Positions 6,927 to 14,975 of a DNA stretch of 22,622 bases are shown piece by piece. Source of the DNA: Virgifigura sp964551315 (GTDB lineage: Bacteria > Pseudomonadota > Alphaproteobacteria > Dongiales > Dongiaceae); contig CAZKCM010000068.1 in assembly GCA_964551315.1 (NCBI GenBank), positions 1 through 22,622 of the forward strand, in the 5' to 3' direction. Position 1 is the stretch's first letter; each line of letters opens with the position of its first letter. The notes under the pieces were generated by a model. It saw only the letters and a list, made by a program, of their open reading frames with translations. It searched no databases and had not been told where the DNA came from. A program made the position numbers and the translations under genes.

Positions 6927-6957
6927 CCTTTCCGCGAGATATTTGGCTCGCGAAAGG
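6927..6957. repeat. Imperfect inverted repeat between divergent ELM1 genes
   Basis: CCTTTCCGCGAG (6927-6938) and CTCGCGAAAGG (6947-6957) pair with one bulged base around an 8-base AT-rich centre (ATATTTGG). It lies in the 178-bp divergent region of the two ELM1-family genes, so it could be a shared operator or a leader hairpin. No clear promoter is recognised beside it. Confidence 0.6.
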
Positions 6958-7059
6958 AAGCGGCCGGGACGCGGTCGCGTTACAGTGAAGGGCGGATCGC
7001 CGTTCCGCGGCAGGCGAAGCCCCCGGCGGCGGCCCATCGCTCAACCCGAGGGATGACGT

Positions 7060-8271
7060 ATGGCGGGCGCCAGCAGGACGACGCAGAGCCGTGAGCCGAA
7101 CCCGCCCCGCCTGTGGCTGCTGATGGGGCACCGGGCGGGCGACAACGCGCAGGTGCTCGCGCTCGCCGAGGCGCTCGGCTGGCCCTTCGAGGTCAAGCGA
7201 TTCGTCTATCGAAAATACGAGCTGGCCACGAATCTTCTGCTTGGGCCGACGCTTGCCGGCATCGTGCGTGCCCGGTCGAGCCCGCTGGCGCCACCCTGGC
7301 CCGATCTCGTGATCTCGGCGGGCCGGCGCAACGAGCCGGTCGCCCGCTGGATCCAGGCCCGGTCCGGCGGCCGCGCGCGGCTTGTCCATCTCGGCCGGCC
7401 ATGGGCCCGGATCGAACGCTTCGACCTCGTGATCACGACGCCGCAATACGACCTGCCGAACCGGCCGAACGTCCTCGTGATCGAAGCGCCGCTCCACCGG
7501 ATCACGCCGGCGCGGCTGGCAGAGGCCGCTGCCGAATGGCGGCCGCGTCTCGCCCATCTGCCGCGCCCCTGCATCGCCCTCCTCGTCGGGGGGAACAGCG
7601 CACCCTACCGGCTGGACGCAAGAACGGCCGCGCGCCTCGGCCGCGAGGCCAGCGCCATGGCGGCCGCGGCGGGCGGATCCCTTCTGGTCACGACCAGCGC
7701 CCGCACCCCCACCGACGCCGTGGCGGCGCTGAAGACCGTCATCGACCGACCGTGCTTCTTCTATCGCTGGACAGCCGAGGCCGCCGACAATCCCTACCTC
7801 GCCTACCTCGCCCTCGCCGACGCAATCGTCGTCACCGGCGACAGCGTCTCGATGGTCGCGGAGGCCTGCGCGACGGACAAGCCGGTCTATCTCTTCGATC
7901 CGGGACGGGGCCGCATGTCGATGCGAGAGCCGCGCCGGTCTCGATCCGTCGCGGAGGAGATTCGCGATTTCGACGCGATCGGCCTCCTCCACCGGACGAT
8001 GATGCGCCTCGGGCCCGCCCGGATGCGGCGCGACATCGGCGCCATGCTGCGGCGGCTGGTGGCGAGCGGTCGTGCTGCCTGGCTCGGCGACGGTCCACCC
8101 TCCGCAACGCCACAACCGCTCGCCGATCTGCCCCGGGCGGCGGCGCGGGTCCGCGGCCTGTTCGATGCGGCAACCGATGGCCGAAGCGACCCGACGGATC
8201 ACGCCGCGGCCGGCCGGGAGCCGAGCGGCGGCGTCCGCTCAAGCACCTCGAGCGCATCGTGGCGCAGGTGA
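7060..8271 (+). CDS. ELM1/GtrOC1-family putative glycosyltransferase (copy B)
   Basis: This 403-residue protein is the second ELM1-family member. GDNAQVLALAEALGWPFEVKR (27-47) is almost identical to copy A. PPWPDLVISAGRRNEPVARW (78-97), LGRPWARIERFDLVIT (111-126), VGG (176-178), TTSART (211-216) and YLALADAIVVTGDSVSMVAEA (249-269) follow in the same order. The close match to copy A points to a gene duplication with inversion. The start at 7060 has GAGGG 7 nt upstream. The last 25 residues are Ser/Arg/Gly-rich and not conserved in the other copies. They overlap the tail of the convergent glycosyltransferase gene by 73 bp, so the C-terminus may have been extended by loss of an earlier stop. A cytosolic or membrane-face role in glycan synthesis is inferred. 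Confidence 0.87.
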   Translation: MAGASRTTQSREPNPPRLWLLMGHRAGDNAQVLALAEALGWPFEVKRFVYRKYELATNLLLGPTLAGIVRARSSPLAPPWPDLVISAGRRNEPVARWIQARSGGRARLVHLGRPWARIERFDLVITTPQYDLPNRPNVLVIEAPLHRITPARLAEAAAEWRPRLAHLPRPCIALLVGGNSAPYRLDARTAARLGREASAMAAAAGGSLLVTTSARTPTDAVAALKTVIDRPCFFYRWTAEAADNPYLAYLALADAIVVTGDSVSMVAEACATDKPVYLFDPGRGRMSMREPRRSRSVAEEIRDFDAIGLLHRTMMRLGPARMRRDIGAMLRRLVASGRAAWLGDGPPSATPQPLADLPRAAARVRGLFDAATDGRSDPTDHAAAGREPSGGVRSSTSSASWRR

Positions 8272-9134
8272 TTCCGGGCCATCTCCGCGCGAATCTGCCC
8301 TTCGGTCACGATCCCCTGCTCCAGACACTCGCGCAGCAGGCCGAAGAAGAAGCGTTCCTGGTTCGGATCGGGATGCGGCTTGTACCGGCCGAGCAGCCCA
8401 TACTCGCCGAACAGCGCCCGCCGGGCCCGCATGACCCATCCGTAAGGCGGAAAGTTCCGTATCCTGTCGGGCGGCGTGAAGTCCACCGGCAGCCCCGTCT
8501 TCCAGGGTTGCGTGTAACGCTTGGTGTTGTGCAGCAGCTTCGTCTTTTCGGTAAGCCGGTCGAAATCGTTCCATTCCTCCTCGAACAGGCCGATCGTCTC
8601 CGGCGGCTCGAGGAGGAGCGAAATCCAGGCCATGTAGTCGCGCTTGAACGCGAACATCTCGTTGAACTGCTCCTCCACCTTCCAATGCGTGAGCTTGGCG
8701 CAGTCGAGGAGCATCACGCTCGTCGCGTATGTCTTGCCCGTCGCCTTGTTGCCGCGGCGGCGGCAAAGGATCGCCTTTCCCTGCATGTCGCGGCGAAAGA
8801 GCTCGTAGATGTCACCCACCGCGAAGACGTCCGGATCGATGACGACGGCGCGCCCACGATAGCCCATCAGCTCGGGCGGCATGAAGCGCAGCGGGGTGAA
8901 GGACTGGAGATCGTCGTTGCGCCAGACTCGCTTGATGCCGTCCCGCAGATAGACCTGCCCTTCCCGCGCGGCGAAGAAGCCATGGTCCTCGTGGTTCATG
9001 ATCCGAACGTCGAAGGCGTTCGGACTGGCCGAGTTGCGCCGGAGGGAATAGGCCGATACGAGCGCCCCGATCTTCTGCTTGGCGTTGCTTTGGATGAAGA
9101 CGCAGGGCTTGGGTTCCGAGCCGATGCTGTCCAC
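8199..9134 (-). CDS. GT8-like glycosyltransferase (GT-A fold)
   Basis: The 311-residue protein resembles glycosyltransferase family 8 and related nucleotide-sugar transferases. The metal-binding DxD-type motif is in AVVIDPDVFAVGDIYELF (D100, D102). A second typical site, LLHNTKRYTQPWKTG (200-214), corresponds to the family's HxxGxxKPW region. The N-terminus CVFIQSNAKQKIGALVSAYSLRRNS (11-35) fits the first beta strand and loop that hold the nucleotide. The start is GTG at 9134, fixed by AAAGGAGG exactly 8 nt upstream. It lies 84 bp after the sulfotransferase gene on the same strand, so the two may be co-transcribed. The donor sugar cannot be read from sequence. The last 24 codons overlap copy B of the ELM1 genes tail to tail. 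Confidence 0.75.
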   Translation of the reverse strand: MDSIGSEPKPCVFIQSNAKQKIGALVSAYSLRRNSASPNAFDVRIMNHEDHGFFAAREGQVYLRDGIKRVWRNDDLQSFTPLRFMPPELMGYRGRAVVIDPDVFAVGDIYELFRRDMQGKAILCRRRGNKATGKTYATSVMLLDCAKLTHWKVEEQFNEMFAFKRDYMAWISLLLEPPETIGLFEEEWNDFDRLTEKTKLLHNTKRYTQPWKTGLPVDFTPPDRIRNFPPYGWVMRARRALFGEYGLLGRYKPHPDPNQERFFFGLLRECLEQGIVTEGQIRAEMARNHLRHDALEVLERTPPLGSRPAAA

Positions 9135-9218
9135 GCCGGTCGCCTCCTTTCCGTCGGTTGCACCAGAAGCCCGTCGAGGGCGGGCGATCGCCGCAGGCGC
9201 TCCGGCGCGCCCTCTTCC

Positions 9219-10244
9219 TCACCGGCCTGCCGTCGCACCCTCGTCGCTGCAAACTCCTTCCTCACAGTAACTCGCAAAGGCAGGCGCGAGATGCTCGCGA
9301 ATGAACCCGTCGATCTGCCGGACCTGCTCGTCGTCGAAGTAGTCACGATAGCCGCCGACCTTGGCCCGCCGCACCTTGTAGGATTCCGGGTTGGCCCTGT
9401 TCTTCGGCAGAAGCCGACTGCCGCTGCGCCAGAAGACCCTTTGCGACTCCAGCTTCTTCATGTTGTCGAACGAGGCGAACGCCACCGCATCGGAAATCTC
9501 CGCATCCGTCGGCTCCTGCCCTACATAGGTCAGGATCCGCCGCAGGGCCGCGCCGGGTGCTGCGCGCATGTCCTCGTACCGGACGACAAGAACGTCGTCG
9601 AGGTGCGGCAAGGCATTTGCCCATTCGTTCAGGAAGACGACGATCTTCCGCAGGCCGGCTTCGTGATGCATCACGAAATCGAAGATCGGCAGGTCTGCGC
9701 CATGCGGAGGATAGTTGTTGAGCGCCTTTTTCCCGGGCCGCATGCGATAGCGCCACTGGAAGTACTGCGACACCGCGGTATCGGCGGGATGGCGGACAAG
9801 GAGGATGACCTTCTTGCCGCGATAATCGGCCTTGGATTCGCCCTGCCCAGTATAATCCCGGATGTAGTTGTCATGCGTGAACAGAACCTTCGGGACAGCC
9901 GGGTTCATACGATGCAGGTTGTCGAAGCCGAGCAGGCTCTGTTCCGGAAGCCCGTAGCGCTGCTGATAGAAGCGCGAGAGCATGACGCGCAGCCAAGTTC
10001 GCCCGCTCTTCCCATAGGAAACGACGACGTAATCGGCGCGCCGCAGGTTGCGCACCTCCTCGCGCCCACGCGCGCGGCGTTCGATCCGGCGCCGCGTCTC
10101 ATCGGGGAGAAAGAACGAGGCCCTTACATATGCCTCGCGCGTCAGCCGGTTCCAAACAGCATCGAGCATAGCGGGTCCCACAAGCTGACGAAGACGAGAT
10201 GCCGCCCGGCCAAGCCGCGACCGGGTTGCTCTTCGATCCAGCAT
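9219..10244 (-). CDS. PAPS-dependent sulfotransferase
   Basis: The 341-residue protein has the marks of Sulfotransfer_1 enzymes, which move sulfate from PAPS to a hydroxyl or amine. The 5'-phosphosulfate loop is VVSYGKSGRTWLRVML (74-89). A candidate catalytic His is in LFTHDN (His124). The 3'-phosphate site is LLVRHPADTAVSQYFQW (148-164, with Arg151 and Ser159). VLVVRYEDM (218-226) follows, and KVGGYRDYF (295-303) stands where the family has its RxGxxGxW motif. With glycosyltransferases on both sides, the target is probably a surface polysaccharide or lipid-linked sugar. The start at 10244 lacks a clear ribosome site. ATG at 10169 is a real alternative because a possible promoter (10248-10275) would start transcription at or within the upstream ATG. 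The catalytic part is intact with either start. Confidence 0.88.
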   Translation of the reverse strand: MLDRRATRSRLGRAASRLRQLVGPAMLDAVWNRLTREAYVRASFFLPDETRRRIERRARGREEVRNLRRADYVVVSYGKSGRTWLRVMLSRFYQQRYGLPEQSLLGFDNLHRMNPAVPKVLFTHDNYIRDYTGQGESKADYRGKKVILLVRHPADTAVSQYFQWRYRMRPGKKALNNYPPHGADLPIFDFVMHHEAGLRKIVVFLNEWANALPHLDDVLVVRYEDMRAAPGAALRRILTYVGQEPTDAEISDAVAFASFDNMKKLESQRVFWRSGSRLLPKNRANPESYKVRRAKVGGYRDYFDDEQVRQIDGFIREHLAPAFASYCEEGVCSDEGATAGR

Positions 10245-10247
10245 CGA

Positions 10248-10275
10248 ATAATGGAGCAGCGTTCCGGCAAGTCAA
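10248..10275 (-). promoter_or_regulatory. Possible sigma-70 promoter of the sulfotransferase gene
   Basis: TTGACT (10275-10270), 16 bp, CATTAT (10253-10248) read on the minus strand. It is a moderate match, five of six and four of six. It would place the transcript start on the annotated ATG at 10244, implying a leaderless message or use of ATG 10169. Confidence 0.35.
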
Positions 10276-10398
10276 TGTTCGCCTTGCCCTGCCTTGCTGA
10301 CCGTGCCTACTGTCGTCCGGACCGTCACGGCGACGAGAAGGGAGTCGGCGGAACCGCGCGGCGACGCACGGCTGACCCGCGGCCTCGCAGGACATCGC

Positions 10399-11337
10399 AT
10401 GCAGCTGTACAGCTGGGACGAAGCCGGTTTAGGCCCCGTCGGCGACGAGATCGCGGCGGCGTTCGAGCCATTCATCGGGCGGAAGGTCGAGGCCGATGAC
10501 CCCGAATGGTCACGCGACCTGCGCAGGCGCAAGCTCCGGATCCTTCGCGAGTATCTGGGGCGCCGGCTGCTTGGCTGGCTGCCCAACCGGCGGCGCACGA
10601 CCGAGGCCATCATCGCCGAATACGACGAGACCTGGCGCGTCGGCCACGCGCGGTACCGGCTGGACGCTCCGGCGCGGCTCAAGCCCTGGATCTGGCGCGG
10701 ACAGCGGCTTTACGCGAGCAGCCTGGGGGCGACGCGCTTCCGTCAGGTCATCCTCGCCCGCATCCTGGAACGGCTCAAGCCGCGCAGCGTGCTCGAAGTC
10801 GGATGCGGCGACGGGATCAATCTGATCCTGCTGGCCTGCCGCTTCCCGGAGATCCGCTTCACCGGATTGGAACTGACTCCCGAAGGCTATAAGGCGGCCA
10901 CTGACTTCCAGAAGGCGGAGAGATTGCCGGAGGCGATGCAGGCCTACGCGCCGTTGCCGCTTGTCGATCCTTCTGCCTTCCGATCGATCCGCTTCGTGCA
11001 GGGCACCGCCGCCGACCTGCCGTTCCCCGACAACCTGTTCGATCTGACGATGACGGTGCTCGCGCTCGAACAGATGGAGCGCATCCGCGACGAGGCGATT
11101 CGGGAGATCGTTCGCGTCACGCGCGGCCACAGCCTCATGATCGAGCCCTTTCGCGAGGCGAACGACCGGGGCTGGCCGCGTCTCAACGTGATCCGGCGCG
11201 ACTACCTTCGGGGCCGGGTCGGCCATTTGGCTCGGTACGGCCTGCAGCCCGAACTCGCAATCGACGATTACCCGCAGGAATTATTCCTGAGGACCAGCAC
11301 CGTCCTGGCGCGCAAGCGCGTCGCGACGGTCCGTTGA
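10399..11337 (+). CDS. Class I SAM-dependent methyltransferase
   Basis: This 312-residue protein carries the Rossmann-type methyltransferase core. Motif I is RSVLEVGCGDGINLILLA (129-146). An acidic strand, FTGLELTPEG (154-163), probably holds the ribose hydroxyls. GTAADLPFPDNLFDLTMTVLALEQM (202-226) covers the adenine region and motif IV, and IREIVRVTRGHSLMIEPF (234-251) follows. An N-terminal segment of about 110 residues with WLPNRRRTTEAIIAEYDETW precedes the core and may recognise the acceptor. ATG 10399 is chosen because AGGA lies six bases upstream. A TTG at 10294 would add 35 non-conserved residues. The tail overlaps the convergent third ELM1 gene by 57 bp. The location suggests O-methylation of a surface glycan; that is inference. 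Confidence 0.82.
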   Translation: MQLYSWDEAGLGPVGDEIAAAFEPFIGRKVEADDPEWSRDLRRRKLRILREYLGRRLLGWLPNRRRTTEAIIAEYDETWRVGHARYRLDAPARLKPWIWRGQRLYASSLGATRFRQVILARILERLKPRSVLEVGCGDGINLILLACRFPEIRFTGLELTPEGYKAATDFQKAERLPEAMQAYAPLPLVDPSAFRSIRFVQGTAADLPFPDNLFDLTMTVLALEQMERIRDEAIREIVRVTRGHSLMIEPFREANDRGWPRLNVIRRDYLRGRVGHLARYGLQPELAIDDYPQELFLRTSTVLARKRVATVR

Positions 11338-12495
11338 ATCCACCAGCGCCACAATTCGCCGAACGACTTGGGGCAGCTCGTCCGGGATGTTCTGGCCACT
11401 CGGCGGGAAAGGCTCACCGAACCAGACGGCACAGCCGTCGTCAATCAGCCGCCGATGAATGGCCGAGAGATCGCGGGGATAGCCGAGAAGCCTGATGTCA
11501 TAAAGCAGGTCTTGGACGGCGCGAAGCGCTCTGTGGCGCACAGGGGCTCCGCCCCGCGGAGAGAGGAGCCCGAGCCACCGCAAGGCCCTCGCCAGCAGCG
11601 ACCGTGACGGCGGCAGCGGATAGATGGCCAGGGGTTTGCCCAGGCGGGCGATCTCGACGAGCATGGAAACGCTGTCCTCCGTCACGATGAAGCGATCCGC
11701 GAGTCCGAGAAGCGCGCGGTAAAGATTCCCCTGCCCGCCCGGCGTCCATCGGCGGAGAATCGCGCCGGGGGGAAGCGCCGCGGCCAAGGTGTCGGCCACC
11801 TCCGACGGCGTGCGCCGGCTCGTAACGACGACAAGCGTACCGTTCTCGCGGACGGCAAGATTCGCCGCATCTTCGGCCAGCCGGCGTCCGATTTCCGCGT
11901 CGAAGCGCAATGATTTTATGCGGCCACCCACCATGAGCGCGATCAGCGGTCGCGGGAGATGGTCGAACTCCGCGCGCCACTCCCGCGCCGCCTCCGCGAT
12001 CGCCGCCTCGTCCACGCGCATGAGCGGATAGGTGAGATGGACGACGTTCTCCCGCGCCGGCAATCGATATTGCGCCGAGGTCACGATCAGATCGAACCGG
12101 CGCAGCAGGGTCCGCGGCCGCCCAACCAGAACGATCCTGGTCCGACCGCCCGAACGGCTTCGGACCCACAGGGCAACCATCGACATCCGCCGGCCGACCG
12201 TGATGATCAGATCCGGCCAGGGCGGCTCCAGCGGGTCGGACCGCGCCAAGTCCACATGGTGCAGCGACGCCCGGACGCGGGGTTTACCCAGCACGTAACG
12301 ATTCCGCACCACGATCTGCCGTTCCTCGCAGGGCCACGGCAGGGCATCGGCGATGGTCCGGACCTGGGCATTGTCCCCGAGCTTGTCGGAAAGGATCAGC
12401 CAAACGCGCGGAGCCACGCCTCGACCATCCGGAGCGGCGCCGGCGATCGGGCCCGACGAGTCATCGGGAGAAGCCTTGTTGTCGGCGAGGGACAT
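11281..12495 (-). CDS. ELM1/GtrOC1-family putative glycosyltransferase (copy C)
   Basis: The 404-residue third ELM1-family protein is more divergent than A and B but has every motif in order: KLGDNAQVRTIADALPWP (38-55), PPWPDLIITVGRR (91-103), VGRPRTLLRRFDLIVTSAQY (124-143), MVGG (188-191), VTSRRTPSEV (224-233), LLGLADRFIVTEDSVSMLVE (262-281) and GKPLAIY (286-292). It lacks copy A's aligned GRPWAR, having GRPRTL, and its N-terminus carries a 28-residue polar extension. This suggests an older duplication or separate origin and a different acceptor. ATG 12495 is taken as the start; AAGGG lies about 12 nt upstream, somewhat far. It is divergent from lptF. Confidence 0.84.
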   Translation of the reverse strand: MSLADNKASPDDSSGPIAGAAPDGRGVAPRVWLILSDKLGDNAQVRTIADALPWPCEERQIVVRNRYVLGKPRVRASLHHVDLARSDPLEPPWPDLIITVGRRMSMVALWVRSRSGGRTRIVLVGRPRTLLRRFDLIVTSAQYRLPARENVVHLTYPLMRVDEAAIAEAAREWRAEFDHLPRPLIALMVGGRIKSLRFDAEIGRRLAEDAANLAVRENGTLVVVTSRRTPSEVADTLAAALPPGAILRRWTPGGQGNLYRALLGLADRFIVTEDSVSMLVEIARLGKPLAIYPLPPSRSLLARALRWLGLLSPRGGAPVRHRALRAVQDLLYDIRLLGYPRDLSAIHRRLIDDGCAVWFGEPFPPSGQNIPDELPQVVRRIVALVDSTDRRDALARQDGAGPQE

Positions 12496-12606
12496 GCTTG
12501 CGGCAGACCCTTTCGATGATTCCGGCGGGCGGGGGCATGGTATCCCACCGCCTCGCTCAATATATCACAAGGCCTAAGGCAACGCGCATCGCGGCCGTAA
12601 AGGACG

Positions 12607-13785
12607 ATGAGATTGCGGGCAATCGATCGATATGTGTTGGGGCGCGTTCTCGCGATGACGCTGGCCCTGACCGGCGCCGGGCTCGCGGTTCTCCTGCTCG
12701 GACGCGCGGTCGGCCTGTTCGACATTCTGGCGAGCCCGCAGAACGCGTTCGAACATGTCGGCCAGATGCTGCTGTATCTTCTGCCGCACCTCCTCGGCAT
12801 GGCGCTTCCCGGCGCCTTCTTCTTCGGCATCCTGCTCACCTTCAACCGTCTGTCCCGGGACAGCGAGATCATCGTCCTCATGGCGTCGGGTTGGGGGCCG
12901 CACCTGCTTCTCCGCCCGGTTCTGGTGCTCACCGCGATCCTGCTGATCCTCGTCACGGTGATCCTCGGCTTCGTCGCGCCCTATGCGCGCTACGCCTACC
13001 GCTCGGTGAAGCACACCGTCGTCCAAACGACGCTCGTCGGGGCTGTCCGGGAAGGCACCTTCGTGCACGCTGACGACCTTACCTTCTTCGCCGAGCACGT
13101 CGGCTTCGAGGACTCGCAAACTTCGCTCTCGAACGTCTTCCTGCGGCGAGACCAGGGCGGCGAATCGATCGTGGTCACGGCGCGCCGGGGCTGGCTGGTC
13201 GAGAGCCCGGACGGCGCCCGGCCGGTGTTGCTCCTTCACGATGGAGAGGTGACCAGGTTCAAACCGGGCGAGCGAAGCGCCGGCCGAACCACGTTTCAGG
13301 CGTTCCGCTGGCCCGTTGCCATGTCCGGCGCGGAATCGTACCGCCGGCGCGGCCTCGATCAGCGCGAACTGACCTTGCCCGAATTGTGGGCGGCGCGCGC
13401 CGATCCACCGATCAAGCCCAGCCCGTCTGAGATTTCCGCGGAATGGAACATGCGTCTCGTCATGATCGCGTCGATCCCGATCTTGCCGCTTATGGCCATT
13501 TCGCTCGGGCTGTGCAATCCGCGGCGGCCCCGCGGCTGGGGCATCGCCCTCGGTCTCGTTGTCGTCGTTCTGTACTTCCAAGTCATCGGGTTCGGCGAGG
13601 CACTGGTCAAGCGCGCCATCCTGCCGCCCTCGGTCGCACTCTGGGTCCCGTTCGCGATCTTCGCAGGGCTTGCCGCCTGGCTCTTTTACCGCGCCGCGTT
13701 CGATGGACCGCCGCGACGCGCGACCTCCTGGTTCGGCTCCCGGGATCGCCTCCGTCTCCTGCGGTCGGTTCGCGGCAGCAAATGA
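12607..13785 (+). CDS. lptF: LPS export ABC permease LptF
   Basis: The 392-residue inner-membrane protein is one of the two permease subunits of the LptB2FG extractor that pulls lipopolysaccharide from the inner membrane into the Lpt bridge. It has the expected layout. N-terminal DRYVLGRVL is followed by membrane helix 1 (about 15-37), a helix pair at 52-78 and 98-125, and the coupling segment FNRLSRDSEIIVLMASGW (79-96), which contacts LptB. A periplasmic beta-jellyroll spans about 140-270, and three helices lie in 283-362 (MIASIPILPLMAISL, then GLVVVVLYFQ and so on). LptF and LptG share this fold, so its identity rests on being first of the pair and on its length. It starts at 12607 with AAAGGA close upstream and overlaps lptG by four bases (ATGA). 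LptB is not in the window. Confidence 0.92.
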   Translation: MRLRAIDRYVLGRVLAMTLALTGAGLAVLLLGRAVGLFDILASPQNAFEHVGQMLLYLLPHLLGMALPGAFFFGILLTFNRLSRDSEIIVLMASGWGPHLLLRPVLVLTAILLILVTVILGFVAPYARYAYRSVKHTVVQTTLVGAVREGTFVHADDLTFFAEHVGFEDSQTSLSNVFLRRDQGGESIVVTARRGWLVESPDGARPVLLLHDGEVTRFKPGERSAGRTTFQAFRWPVAMSGAESYRRRGLDQRELTLPELWAARADPPIKPSPSEISAEWNMRLVMIASIPILPLMAISLGLCNPRRPRGWGIALGLVVVVLYFQVIGFGEALVKRAILPPSVALWVPFAIFAGLAAWLFYRAAFDGPPRRATSWFGSRDRLRLLRSVRGSK

Positions 13786-14870
13786 CCGGCGTCCTTTCCC
13801 GATATGTTGCGCGCCTTCTGCTGGCGCGCCTCGTGGTGATTCTGATCGGCCTCTCCGCCCTGCTCATCCTGCTCGATTTCCTCGAGGACGGCGATCAGGT
13901 CCTGGCGTCCGGCGAAGGAACGGTGGCGCCGATCCTCCGCTACGTCGGTCTTCGCCTGCCGGAGGCCGTGTCGATGCTGATCCCGATCGCCGCGCTGCTG
14001 GCGGGCCTTCTCGCCTTTGCCGAACTCGCCCGCCATCGGGAGCTGGTGGTGATCTTCTCGGCCGGCATGTCGCGGCTGCGTCTCGTGATCGCCGCCCTGC
14101 CGGTCGCCTTCTTGATCGCCGGCATTCAATTCGCCATCGAAGATCAGGCGGTGCCGTTCGCCGCAAAGGAACTGCGACGGTGGGGAATCGGCGACGACGA
14201 TCCGCACACCTCCCAAACCTTCGCCTGGATTCATCTCGACGGTGACATCGTTCGCTACCGGCCGCTCGCCACGGGTGAAGACGGGCCACGCCTCGTGCAG
14301 GTCACGATCTATCGCCGCGACGCGGACGGAGCGTTGATCGAGGCAATCGACGCAGACCGCGCGGTATACGAACCCGGCGGATGGGTCCTCTACGACGGTC
14401 ACCGCGCGGCGGGGGGACAGATCCCGACGCAGCGCTTCGACCGCTTGCGCTGGTCGGGCGGGCCGGATCCGTCGCTCCTCGCCGAAGCGAACGCGCCGCC
14501 CGGCACCCGTCCGCTCGCCGACCTCGCGGCGATCGTCGCGCTGGGCGGGCTCGGGGATTATCCCCCCTACGTCTATCGCCTTGCGCTGAACGAGCGGCTC
14601 GTGCGCCCGGTCATGACGATTCTCCTCGTCATCCTCGGCGTCGCCCTGGTGCACCCGCTTCCGCGGCGGGGAAGCGTCGGGATCTTCATCGCGACCGGCG
14701 CTGCGCTCGGTGCCCTGTGCTGGACGGCGGCCGCGCTGCTGACGAGCATCGGCGAGCTTGGTCTGCTGCCGCCTGTCCTCGCGGCTTGGGCACCGGCGAT
14801 GCTTGTCGCTTGTCTGGCCGGCCTCGCCGCCCTTTACGACAGCCGGAGAGCGATCTGGAACCGGCGCTAG
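13782..14870 (+). CDS. lptG: LPS export ABC permease LptG
   Basis: The 362-residue partner permease of the LptB2FG complex begins MTGVLSRYVARLLLARL. The start codon overlaps the lptF stop (ATGA at 13782-13785), showing translational coupling and equal subunit production. Helix 1 covers about 16-34 and ends LLDFLEDGDQ, the typical LptG D-F-x-E element. Helices follow at 57-80 and 100-118. The coupling segment is ELARHRELVVIFSAGMS (81-97). A periplasmic jellyroll occupies about 120-260, and the last helices fall in 275-352 with RLVRPVMTILLVILGVALVHP. A longer open frame upstream (from 13443) is not part of the gene. It is the last gene before the convergent LtaS-like gene. Confidence 0.93.
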   Translation: MTGVLSRYVARLLLARLVVILIGLSALLILLDFLEDGDQVLASGEGTVAPILRYVGLRLPEAVSMLIPIAALLAGLLAFAELARHRELVVIFSAGMSRLRLVIAALPVAFLIAGIQFAIEDQAVPFAAKELRRWGIGDDDPHTSQTFAWIHLDGDIVRYRPLATGEDGPRLVQVTIYRRDADGALIEAIDADRAVYEPGGWVLYDGHRAAGGQIPTQRFDRLRWSGGPDPSLLAEANAPPGTRPLADLAAIVALGGLGDYPPYVYRLALNERLVRPVMTILLVILGVALVHPLPRRGSVGIFIATGAALGALCWTAAALLTSIGELGLLPPVLAAWAPAMLVACLAGLAALYDSRRAIWNRR

Positions 14871-14953
14871 GATTCGGACTTCACGCCCTCCACAAGGCGA
14901 GTGCTGCGCCCCGCCCATCTGCCCCCCAATGATCCGGCCACGGCGCAAGCCGC

Positions 14954-14975
14954 GGGCGGCCATACGTCGCCGCCC
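14954..14975. terminator. Possible hairpin between convergent lptG and LtaS-like genes
   Basis: GGGCGGC (14954-14960) and GCCGCCC (14969-14975) flank an 8-base loop just past the stop codon of the minus-strand gene. There is no T run on either side, so factor-independent termination is uncertain. Confidence 0.35.

Noticed and set aside
10294..10398. TTG start extending the methyltransferase by 35 residues
   Set aside because: There is no ribosome site, and the extension is Arg/Thr-rich and unlike a protein N-terminus. ATG 10399 has AGGA at good distance.
7113..10499. Very long open frame (1128 codons) on the plus strand
   Set aside because: It runs through copy B of the ELM1 genes in another frame and antisense to the glycosyltransferase and sulfotransferase. 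The translation is Arg/Pro/Ala-rich with no domain, an effect of high GC at third positions.
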